Shown here: positions 1 to 10,500 of the stretch, piece after piece
Layout of the letters: each line of letters begins with the position of its first letter
Position numbering within the stretch: position 1 is the first letter of the stretch
Assembly (NCBI GenBank): GCA_033239525.1
Contig: BSYO01000003.1
Span: 4,520,001 to 4,584,000 of the forward strand
Direction: 5' to 3'
Length of the DNA stretch: 64,000 bases
DNA from: Nepenthes gracilis
Lineage: Eukaryota > Streptophyta > Magnoliopsida > Caryophyllales > Nepenthaceae
Position numbers and translations under genes: made by a program
Notes under the pieces: generated by a model
What the model was told of the DNA's origin: nothing
Database searches by the model: none
What the model saw: only the letters and a program-made list of their open reading frames with translations

Positions 1-1126
1 TCAAAATAATCTGCATGAATTCATTTGTATTTATATGTGGCGAAGTGATGCGTCTTAGATCCAAGTTACTGATAGATTAATGTGCTACTTGGTCTTTAGA
101 TCGAATTAAAACGGGTCCAATTTTCATACTATTCGTCCTAGATTCTGCACATCGTAACTCAAAAATAATATATCAGATAATTGGCTGAATTTATTCCCCG
201 ATATATCCTCTTACGCTCACGTCAGTAATCTTTCCCAAGAAATGAAAGATACGTAGATAAAAGTATACAAGTAAAGGTGCAAGGAATAGGTTTTTTGAAT
301 CTAATTCAGATGTTACACTTGATATGGAGCAATTTTTGTGGTGGTGCACTCATGGGGAGAGGTTTTGATGTCTAAGAGGCAAGAATTATGATAGAATTCT
401 CACAAAACTCTACGGATAGACTTTGGTCTCTTAAAGGCTCTTTGAAAATATCATTCAAGCGCCTGTTTGAGTGTGAATGCAAGTGTCTGAGAACTGGTAT
501 TAGCGTCAATGTAGGCATTGGTGTGAGTATATCCTTGGAATCTGCCTTAAGGGTTTTTTATAATTTCTGGGCTAGCTCAACCTTACTTGAGTTGAGCTTC
601 AATGTGCCAATTAAGGCAACTGTGTCTAATTGAAGGGGATTCCTTTCTTCTTTGGGAAAATATTGTATGAGCAAATGTTTGAATTATTATTACGAGAGAT
701 TTGTAGAGTTTGGAGTTACTATTCTTGGAGAGATCGTGATTTGGAATAATATTCAAAATTTTGATCGGTTAAAGTGGGTGATCTTCAATGTGCAGAACTG
801 ATGTTGTGGGCTGCCCAGATTGGACCATGGCCAACTTGGATTGTCTTGCCAGTTCAGGTATTGCTTTAGTTAACGAAAGGTTTGATTGGTCTCTGGACTT
901 GTTGGTTGGATGCTTATTGGGTTTGCTGCCGAATCCATGGATCTTTGTATTAGATCAACCCATTTTTACCGTCTCATCACGAAAATTATTCTAGTAAGGG
1001 TGACATTATAGCACACCTTGAAAGCTTACTATTTGTAATTCAATTCACCAGATAATTATCAATGTCCAATTTTTTCCACAACAAAGCATTGCTTAAAGCA
1101 AGAAATATATTATTAAACAACAACCC
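1..1126. other. Unassigned left flank, no gene recognised
   Basis: Mixed-composition DNA. Short open frames occur at about 388-633 and 788-994 on the plus strand, but they show no family signature, no convincing splice context and no codon bias. It could be the 3' part of a gene lying to the left, or an old repeat. I see no function. Confidence 0.4.
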
Positions 1127-1311
1127 TACATTTGGTTGGAGAGAATAAAAATTATATTCCCTCCTTATTCTATGGGAATAAATATTTATCCGTTTGATTA
1201 CAATTTAACCGGAAATAAATATTATATTTATCCGTTTGATTACAATTTAACCAGAAATAAATATTTTCATAAAAATATTTATTTTTATATATGTGGGAAT
1301 AACTATTTCCA

Positions 1312-1347
<36 letters not shown>

Positions 1348-1524
1348 TTTTATCTTATTTATCATACTGTTCTACAAACTAAATAATGGAATACTAATTT
1401 TTACCTTATTCTATTCCAACAACCAAATATGAAAATAAGAATTTTTACTTTATTCTTATCATATTCTATTCAATGTGAATAACTATTGTATTTTATTTTT
1501 ATTCTATTCTAACAATTAAACGTA
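1127..1524. mobile_element. MITE-like element with degenerate terminal inverted repeats
   Basis: The left end (tacatttggttggagagaat) and the reverse complement of the right end (tacgtttaattgttagaata) match over roughly 28 bp with several mismatches, as in short non-autonomous DNA transposons whose ends read like TTTGGTTGG..GAATA. The interior is non-coding and AT-rich. It holds a 42-bp tandem duplication (units starting at 1185 and 1227) and an (ATT)n run at about 1314-1343. I could not fix a target duplication, so the superfamily is open. Confidence 0.5.
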
Positions 1525-2940
1525 CCATAAATTTACACTTGATAAAATAATGTTCATCTTTGGAAAAAATTGAGAGGGCTCCCCCGTAAAAGTGGGTGTC
1601 AACACCTTAGTACAAGCAGGTTAAATAATAACATTAATCATAATAATTATTCATAAATAAATATAATTTAATAAAAAATTTATGTCAAATGTTACACGCT
1701 AAATCATAAAACAATATCATAAATCATAAACTCATACGAATATAGGATCTAACTGAATTAATTTTCTCTGACTTTAACACAATATAAGTCCTTACTCCAA
1801 ATCATAGATTTGGTAAGAAAAAGCATCTAATTAAATATCTAGATTTGGTAATATCAGAATAGATTTGGTAACACAATATAATATCAGAAAATCATTTATA
1901 GCATTTCTTTCGTCTCACGAGTCCAAATAACAATTGCAGAACTCAATAATATACATAATCCCATACAAAACATAATATTAAAAATAACTCTCGAATATAC
2001 AAACAAGCAACTAAATAGAAATATTTAACAATTATCTGTTTATATCTTGTAAATATTCATGATCCGTTACCTGAAAGAATTAGTAAATAATTACAAATTA
2101 TAGACTTAACATTTAATAAGTATATATATATATATATATATAAACAATACATGTTCAAAAAATAGATTAAAGGACGAAAAATTATAAAATACATACAAAA
2201 TTCGATATATCAAAATTTTTATTAAACATATTCCAAATCATGATTTTGTATAAATAGTTTGATATAAATATGAATATTCAAATCATATGAACCATACAAA
2301 AATATCACACTCCAAAGCGTATGATTCTTCTATAAATCCTAATAATCATATCAAAACCTATAAAAATCAATAGACTTTTCAAAATATAAAATATAATATA
2401 TGTTAATCTCAAAAATCACATACTAGTGACTTGTTCATCGACTAATTAAAATGTCAAATTTTAAAGAATTTATTACTGATATTTTCATAATTTTAGTACC
2501 CATGCACTATTATTTAAAATCCATACGTGGGTCATTTATATATTATTTTTCATAAACAAGGACAAATGATACTTCGTTTTTTTCTATCAATAGATAATAG
2601 GTTTATTATTTAAGCACACTTACTATATATGTCTAAATCTAAATCATTAATTCATTATAATGATTCTCAAATAATAAATAGAAAACTCTATAATAAATAT
2701 ATAAAACTTTTCTATCATTTAAAAACAGTCAAAACTCATATCAGATAATAAAATAAAGTTATTAGCAAACGTTATGTGGAATTCACATACAAGGTTAGAT
2801 ACATGAATATTTCACGACTTTTCTTAACAATACTTTAATATATTTTTTAAAATACCTACTTGTTTAGTGAAAAACAAATAAAATATTTAAATATTCAGTA
2901 AATCAAATAAAATTTTAAAATATTTGGTGAAATATATATG
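1525..2940. other. AT-rich spacer, no gene
   Basis: About 1.4 kb of strongly AT-rich DNA with stops in all frames and a (TA)n run at about 2121-2142. I see no motif, repeat boundary or coding signal. The last five bases (2936-2940, atatg) are the left target duplication of the next element. Confidence 0.5.
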
Positions 2941-4048
2941 TGTTGCATTTCAGATTTTGAGGGTCCAATACAACACAAGTGTTTGGATGCGTAGGATGTG
3001 GAGAAGGAGAGATTGAAACCGAGTTTTATGTGAAAAACCTCCTCTTTAATGGGGAGAAAAAATCACGAGGTTCTGGGCCTTGAGAAATACTTCATTATGG
3101 GTAAAAGTCTTTACAAAGTACAAGTTTTTTGGTAGATTCCTTCCTTATCTCTTATTTTGTATTTTTCTCCTTAAAAAGTTCTATTGTTGGGAAGCTTTGT
3201 CACCCTTTTGTTCCTTCTGGTTAGGAAGAGGGGAAGAAGGAGTCAGGATAGAGTCCTTAGGCATGAGCTTCTGTTGGGTATTTATAGGAGAAATTGTGCC
3301 GTTGGGGAGAGGATACGTGGCAGTTGGCGTGTGGCCGATAGGCTGTCCACTATCCCATTGGTCACATCAAACGCCCGAGGAAGCCGTCCACCCGCGCCCG
3401 CCGTCCCATGTCGGGAATGATGACGTGTGGCAGAAAAATGCCGTGGGTACCGATGGTAGGGCCTCGAGCATGTCAAAGCGTGTAATTACAAGCGTCAACC
3501 TTGATTTGAATAGCGCGTGCTCGTGGAGAGCGACATCCGGTAGTGGTTGCAGGTTTCCTTAAAATCGGGCGGCTACTTAGTTAGGGCGCTCTTGCCATGT
3601 ATGAGATAGTCCTCGCCTCCTTGTGGGCGTGCCTTGTCTCTTTGTGAGTTCGCGGACTTGGTCAAGAAGGCCGCTCTCGGACATTAACCGTCTTTTGGAG
3701 GATCTTTGGGTCTTTTCTTGACTTCCCGGACTAGTCTGAGGCCTGATGAAATTTCTGAGGTTCTCAGGCTTCTTCTTCTAGTCCCCACTGGATATCGATA
3801 TCGCTTGTTTGCAATGTCCTCGAGCCCCCCTCGTCACCGGGACCTCTCGAACCTTGTTGTAAATTTTCGCTTTTGGACACTAACCCGTGCTCTCGGTCTT
3901 GTTAGACCAGTCTGTCATAAAGAACTAGCCTGGGTTTTAGGCCTCTTGGGCCGTCCAATCCTCTTGGTCCATGGACACATTTTTGGGCTTTTCACTTGGA
4001 CATTTCCCATGGGCAATATTTTATGAGCCCTTATAGTGGGACCCAACA
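2941..4048 (-). mobile_element. Solo LTR (family A), minus orientation
   Basis: The element runs from tgttgc to ccaaca, i.e. TG...CA ends when read on the minus strand. It is flanked by a perfect 5-bp direct repeat, atatg at 2936-2940 and 4049-4053. It is 1108 bp long with no internal domain, primer-binding site or polyprotein, so it is a solo LTR left by recombination between two LTRs. It is more GC-rich than its surroundings, and a TATA-like motif (ctataaata) lies near 3275-3285 on the minus strand. The open frames at 3080-3562 and 3706-4026 are by-products of LTR sequence. It is homologous to the LTR at 5130-6195, in the opposite orientation. Confidence 0.85.
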
Positions 4049-4875
4049 ATATGTATATGATAATATTTTTAAAAAATAAATATAAAAGGTAATATGCATG
4101 TATAATAAAATAAAAATTAAAAATAAAATCGAATGATACAAAAAATAGGCTAAGGAATGTGCTTAGAAATATTTGCATTAAATCTTAGATTTTATGCAAA
4201 AGTAGCTCCAAATTATCTGTCATTCACATTTTCTTTCTCTTATTCTTTTTCTTATTTCTTCATCATCTTTCTCTTTATTCTCTCTCTTTTTTACCGTGCG
4301 AATGACAGAAAATCGACAAAGAATCCTTTATATATTTAATCGTTGTGTGAGCACCAGACAAACGTATCAAGCACAAGTCGCATGCGTAAGTGTGCATGAG
4401 TGCTGTATTATGTGTACAACAAGGCACCAACATTTTATCTGAATTGTGCATAGTGTTCCATAGGTGTTTATTGGATATTGGATTTAATTTTCTAAAACTC
4501 GGCTTTTTTAAAATTTTTTATTATATAATTAATTTTTAATATTTATCAAATGCATATAACCTATAATGCTATAAAAATAAATAAAATATAGGACATTATA
4601 GTAAGAGGAAGCCTCTTCTATGTCAAGGGTTCTCACTGTTGGATCAACCATGATTCAACCATCCTCATTTCATTTTATTTAAATAATAAAAATATTTTTT
4701 AAGAAAAATTTAAATATTAAAATATCAAAATATTCTTATTATAAAAAATAAAAATATTTATGTTGGATCATATGGTTGATCTGAATGGAGAAAAACAACA
4801 TGGGAATGGCACCCCTTTACTTCTACATGGAATCCATCCACATTGGAGGAGCCCATAAGAGCCGATAGATCCGAG

Positions 4876-4923
<48 letters not shown>

Positions 4924-5129
4924 TTTTGTTTATTTTTAATCATGTTACCCTAAAAATTTATAGTTAGATTTTTATAATAATATAGTAGTAACTTTAATTA
5001 AATATCTTCAGATTTTACTAAATAATATAGGGTGTCATCTATTTACATAATTATCCACAAAAGAAATATATATCAATCAAAGTATCATAAATTTGGCATC
5101 TATAAATTGCCATATTATTCATTTATTTG
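4049..5129. other. AT-rich spacer between two inverted solo LTRs
   Basis: About 1.1 kb of AT-rich sequence. It contains a CT-rich patch near 4230-4290, two copies of a gttggatca motif near 4640 and 4763 that may be ends of an old MITE, and a long AT microsatellite. No gene is visible. The final bases (5121-5129) belong to a duplicated sequence that continues at 6196. Confidence 0.45.
4878..4919. repeat. (AT)n microsatellite, about 21 units
   Basis: An uninterrupted alternating AT tract. It should be highly polymorphic in length and is a likely place for assembly length error. Confidence 0.9.
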
Positions 5130-6195
5130 TGTTGGGCCCCAATATAAGGGCCCATAAAGTACGGCCCAAAAAAAAGGTCCAGATGAAAAGCCCAAAAATG
5201 AGTCAACAAGCCAAGAAAGTTGAACGGCCCAAGAAACCTGAGACACAGACTACCACCCCGCAAGTTAAAGCTACGACAAAGGCCCAAGAGGTCCAAAGAG
5301 CTTGAAGACATCACGGATACAGGAACAAGAAGCCCGAGAACCCCATAAATTCTATCAAATATCAAATCAGTCCGAGAAGTCAAGAAGAGACTCCAGGACT
5401 TTCCACAAATGTCATCCGAGAGCTGCCTCCTCCAACAAGTCTGCGAATCCACAAAGAAGCAAGGCATGCCACGCAAGTACGAGTACTACCTCACACACGG
5501 CCGAGAACGCCAACTAAGCAACTTCGCCGATTCCCAAGGAATCTGCAACCACTACCAGTCGCCATCTCCACAGGACACGCCTGATCAAATCAAGACTGAC
5601 GCCTGACTTTAAGACTGGCACACTCAGGGCTACCAAATGCACTAACCGCATGCTACCCTCTCACGTTAGCGGTATTGAATGAAGCCATGAGAAAGGATGA
5701 CTCCTGCTCGTCGCCGTTGGCTGCCATGTGTCTCCTCCCCAAAGGCACATTTTTTCTTATAAATACTCTGCAAAGGCTCTTGCCTAGGGGACTTTTTCGG
5801 CCCTTTCCTTCCCACTCGGTCCAAAGGAAAAGAATCTTCTCTCCGGCTCATCCTAGACACAAAGGAAAAAGGCTTAGACTCACCTTGAGCACCTTCTACC
5901 TCCCTCCTCAACAAGGAGGAACAAAAGAGTGACAAAGCTTCCAAACTAGATAATACTCTAAGGAGAGAAATACAAAACAAGAGATAAGGAAGAGATTCAC
6001 CCTAAACACTTATAATTTATAAAGACTTTCATCTAAATAGTGAAGCATTTCGAAAGGCTCAGGGCCCCGTGGTTTTTCCTCTTCATTTAAAGGAGGTTTT
6101 CCACGTAAAAATCCAGTCTCAATTTCTCCCTCTCCATATCCGTCACCCCCCAAACACTTGTATTGCACATGGACCCCGAAATTCCGGACGCAACA
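5130..6195 (+). mobile_element. Solo LTR (family A), plus orientation
   Basis: The element starts tgttgggccc and ends gacgcaaca. It is flanked by a perfect 5-bp target duplication, atttg at 5125-5129 and 6196-6200. It is 1066 bp long with no internal region. A TATA-like cttataaata lies near 5756-5765, followed by a CT-rich leader, as in an LTR promoter. It is homologous to 2941-4048 in reverse: the starts (tgttggg..cc..tataagggc) and the ends (ggaccc..cgcaaca) both correspond. Open frames within it, such as 5302-5517 and 5675-5932, are not genes. Confidence 0.87.
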
Positions 6196-6537
6196 ATTTG
6201 TATCATGATTTTTCAGTACATATATTATATTTTATAATTTAGAAAGCCTTTCAAATAATATTCCTTTGTTAGGTTTCAAAAATATATATATTTTTATTTA
6301 TGTTTCAAATATCAAGGCTTTATTTCGCTAATAATCCTCAAAATAGAGAACAAGGCCTCAATTTGGTACGGGAAGATTAAGATTTAGATGCAAATATTGA
6401 GCAATAAGAAATTATCAAAATTTATGAATATTTGACAAGCATAATTTCTTTATTAATTGATTTATTGTTGAAAATATATTTTTTGGCATTTGAATCCTCA
6501 CAATCTTATATATTTTTTTCTCAAATTTATTATAAAT
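6196..6537. repeat. Direct repeat, copy 1 (about 342 bp)
   Basis: Begins atttgtatcatgatttttca and is nearly identical to 6790-7133. The differences are a few substitutions and small indels in A/T runs. Copy 1 was split by the solo LTR at 5130-6195, so its first bases lie at 5121-5129. It is non-coding. Confidence 0.85.
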
Positions 6538-6789
6538 ATATAACATGTTGATATTTTAAAAATAAAAAAATAATAAATATTTAAACATATATGATTAATA
6601 AATATGATTATTTAAATAAGTGTGATTATTTAGCAAAGATTATTTGAATGATTTTATCTCTTGAAAAATGTTAGAATATATATGGCTGTTCAATAACAAT
6701 GTAAAAAGACATATATACATTTTTAATATGCCTTCTATAAAAATCTCATTAGTAATATATAAAAAAGGATAAGAGAGAGAAAAAAATTT

Positions 6790-7133
6790 ATTTGTATCAT
6801 GATTTTTCAGTACATATATTATATTTTATAATTTGGAAAGCCTTTCAAATAATATTCATTTGTTAGGTTTCAAATATATATATTTTTTTATTTATATTTC
6901 AAATATCAAGGCTTTATTTCGCTATTAATCCTCAAAATAGAGAACAAGGCCTTGATTTGGTACGGGAAGATTAAGATTTAGATGCAAATATTGAGCAATA
7001 TGAAATTATCAAAATTTATGAATATTCGACAAGCATAATTTCTTTATTAATTGATTTATTGTTGAAAATATAATTTTTGGCATTTGAATCCTCACAATCT
7101 TATATATTTTTTTTTCTCAAATTTATTATAAAT
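6790..7133. repeat. Direct repeat, copy 2 (about 344 bp)
   Basis: The second copy starts 594 bp after the first in the same orientation. It retains the uninterrupted sequence atttatttgtatcatg, which is the empty insertion site of the solo LTR found in copy 1. The duplication therefore predates the LTR insertion. Confidence 0.85.
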
Positions 7134-7139
7134 TTTTAT

Positions 7140-7522
7140 TTTAGTACTAATTTATATAATATAAAATGTTAACCCAAAATTGCCATACTTCAACGTATAT
7201 AATAATACTAAATTGGTTTCGAAAAAATTAGTAGTATCTCTGAGTTTTTCCCCTGCTATTTATCTACCGTCTGTAACTACTGGTCCTGGTTGACTGCCGA
7301 GAGCTTCTACCTCCAATCGCGGTGGTCTAGCGATATATCATGCTCATTCTGACGTTAATCAGAAAAGAAGCAAGCTGCCAAAACCAGGAGAATCGAACGA
7401 ATCCTCCGCATGATTTGATCATCTTCAGCCACTAACGGGTTTTAAACGGCCGCCATGGACCATTTTATGCCCTTTGATTATTAACCGAAAATCCGCTGAA
7501 AAGCCTGAAACGTTTCTCTCTT
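7140..7522 (+). promoter_or_regulatory. KUP12-like upstream and leader region with a uORF in strong context
   Basis: The composition changes from AT-rich repeat to mixed sequence just upstream of the transporter start, as expected for a promoter-proximal and leader region. A nine-codon upstream ORF lies at 7455-7484, and its ATG sits in a near-ideal context (gccgccATGg). It ends 38 bases before the main ATG at 7523. If the transcript includes it, it should dampen or regulate translation of the transporter. No TATA box could be chosen with confidence. Confidence 0.45.
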
Positions 7523-10500
7523 ATGGGAGGGGAAATGGAAGAGAAAGGGATAGAGGAGAGCAGTGCGATCTTATTGGGTAGTGGCGGGAGCGACTCTAGG
7601 TGGGTGGATGGGAGTGAAGTGGACTCAGACACTGCACCGTGGTCACAATTTGATGAGGATGATTTCAGAACAAGATATGGATCTCTTAGAAGAAGGCTAG
7701 TGAAGAAGCTTAGAAGGGTTGATTCTTTAGATGCTGAAGCCATGGAGATTGACGGGTCTCATGGAGTTCATCGTTCCAAGGTATCAATTTTCATCACCCT
7801 ATGGTGAGTGCCATTACTTGCTGCTTGTAATTTTTTCAGATTTGTAGTCATTGTGCTTTCCTAACATTCGTCCCTTTATCTTGGGTTTGCTTCTGAACTG
7901 GGATTGAATGAATAATAGGGTTTTAAGTAGCCATCATTTGGTTGGTACTTTATTTTCATATTTCTGCTCTTTCTTTTCGGGTTTATTTGTGAAACTGGGT
8001 TTGATTGAATCACAGGGTTTTAGGGTGAACTTTAGCCCGTGGGTGTATGTGGTTGTGTCTGCTTCCTTTAGGCTTTTGGTTCTTAGTCCCCAATATTGTT
8101 TGTTATTTTGGCTTCATATTCCTCCTACCCCCCTGGTTTATTTTTATTTTCTGAACTGGGGTTTGAATATACCATTGAGATTTAGGATGAAACTAAGCTC
8201 CACGGCTGCTCTATTAATATTAGGCATTTATTATTAGCTTCCAAAATCAAGAGCAAGTAAAGTATTGGGTAATGCCAGGTTTCATATAATTAAAGATCAA
8301 GTGACTCAAAATCTCGTGCATCTTTCCCTGCAGATATGTATGTTCCTTTATTCAAGATCTACCTCATAAAGATGAAGCTAGATGCCTCTCTTTTATACTC
8401 AGGGAGCTCTTTGTTTCAATTCATTTCATACCCTTCTAGGTTTCAGGAATAGTGTGCTTCTTATACTCATGTTGACATTTTAGGGCCTTATCATCTGAGA
8501 GTAACTGGAATTCGTGAGTTAGTTTGCTCCCAGGTTTCTTGGTATTATTTATGTACTCTCAAGGTTATTTGAGTGTTCGGGAAGGGGTTCAAAAATAAGT
8601 AGGACTTGATCGAGAGACATCCACAATTATGGGAGAGGTGTGTGAACACTAGGCTAAGCCTAGCTAGGACATTCAAGTTCCTTGGTAAGTTTTGGTTGGT
8701 TATAGTTCTTCAAGTTATGAAACTTGGACCTCCTATGATCCAAACTTTCTTAAACTGATAGTACGCCCCAAAAAAAAAAAAAAAAAAAAAAAAAGGCACT
8801 TAACATCATGCAGTTCATAGGCCAATATGATCTTTTGGCCAAAAAGGTACTGTATCCTTCACATGTTGTCACCTTTTCCTGTTTTGATGGGCGAAACATT
8901 GGTACTATTTTTTTGGCTTGTCCTTGTCTTCCATGTGCGGGGATTCTATGTGATTGCAAATAGCTGACGATAATTTTTGCCATTCTCTGTGGAGTTCTTT
9001 TACTATTCTTGTACAGGTCCAATTAACTTCAAATTCTTCATAATTCTGTTCTTATTATTACATTTATAGGGCTGGTTTTTCCAAATTTAGTTGCTGTTTT
9101 ATATGCATGCTTATGTGGATTTACTTTTGTTGTGTACTAAAAAAACCTAATGAGCTTGTAAATAGGAATAAAAGCAAAGAAAGGTCCCTTTCCTGGTGGC
9201 AACAACAAGAACAAAATGTTATTTAACCGTGGAAATCCCTATTTGGTGTTATATTCATTTTTTGCTTTTAAATTAGGAACTGCTGCTACAATTGGAGTTT
9301 ACTACTGGCAGTAGCTCTAATAGCGGAATTAGGAAACCCAGTAGGTCCGAGAAAGCCTGGACTCAATGATGTGGTTTTCTTGCTTTTTGTAAGGAGATCC
9401 AACTAATTCTGTTCAGAGATCCCTTGCCTGGTGTTCTAGTTATTCAAGAATACTAAGCCTTCTTTATATGGTAAAAGTTAATCAACTAGCCACCCTGCTT
9501 TTATGTCGCCAAATCCCAGATGCCAGCCTGGTGTGAAACTTAAAATTAGCACTTCTTCTGCATTAAAGTCTCTAAATGATCATCAACGCTATTGAGATCT
9601 TTTACTCTAGGCAATTGTCCAATTGATGACAACATAACAACAAAGTCTTATGTCCCAATAAAGGGTCAATAATATGAATCTGTTTTCACTATATTACTCG
9701 ATTTAGTGCAATACCTTCCAAGAGTGCTAGTAATTTAAAATCATTTTATCATATCATTTCAAACTTTTTTAGGTTCACCTCTTCATTTTTTTCTCTAACC
9801 ACAAATAAATCACATTTTCTTATTGATGCTTTATTAGGCTTATATTTTAAGTATTCAAACTACCTTGAGATCTGATCTTCTTCTATAGGAGCAACTTCCA
9901 ATCATTTATGAATGTCATCATTCATTATCTTTTTGTGTGATGCCACTCATCTATCTCATCATTCTCATCTTTTTAATGCTTAATTTTACATGTTGCTTGA
10001 TTGCCAAACATATGGATCTATAAAGTATAATGAGTTTAATAACTGTCTTACAAAATTTTCTTTTTAGTTTTAGAATTATATTCTGATTACAAAATACACC
10101 CTATGCAGTTTTTTATTTTAACGCCCTATATTAATCCTATATGTGTCATGTTATTACTTATATACCCGATTTCTTGATCTTATAGATTCAAGGTAATAAA
10201 ATCAATCATTTTAGGAACATATTGAATATTTATTTTAATTTTTTTATTATTTTGTCTAGAATTTCTCGAATTATGCTTACGTTCGGTTTTGCTTTTGCTT
10301 ATGTTTATGTTAAACCCTTTAGATTTGATTGTCTCTGTCCAATATACTAATTTTATCTCTATGCATGTTTTTACTTTCCTTTATTAATATAATATCATCT
10401 GCAAATAACATACATAAGAAAACTCATTTGAACCTCCCTAAAAATTCATCTATAACTAAGGTTAATATGTTAGGACATAGAGTAAACCCTTGATGACTCC

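Noticed and set aside
1136..1432. 98-codon open frame rich in Ile, Tyr and Asn
   Set aside because: It is a translation of MITE sequence including an (ATT)n run and a 42-bp tandem repeat, with no coding constraint.
3080..4026. Several open frames of 60-160 codons
   Set aside because: They lie within a bounded solo LTR, have no family signature and overlap on both strands, so they are by-products of GC-rich LTR sequence.
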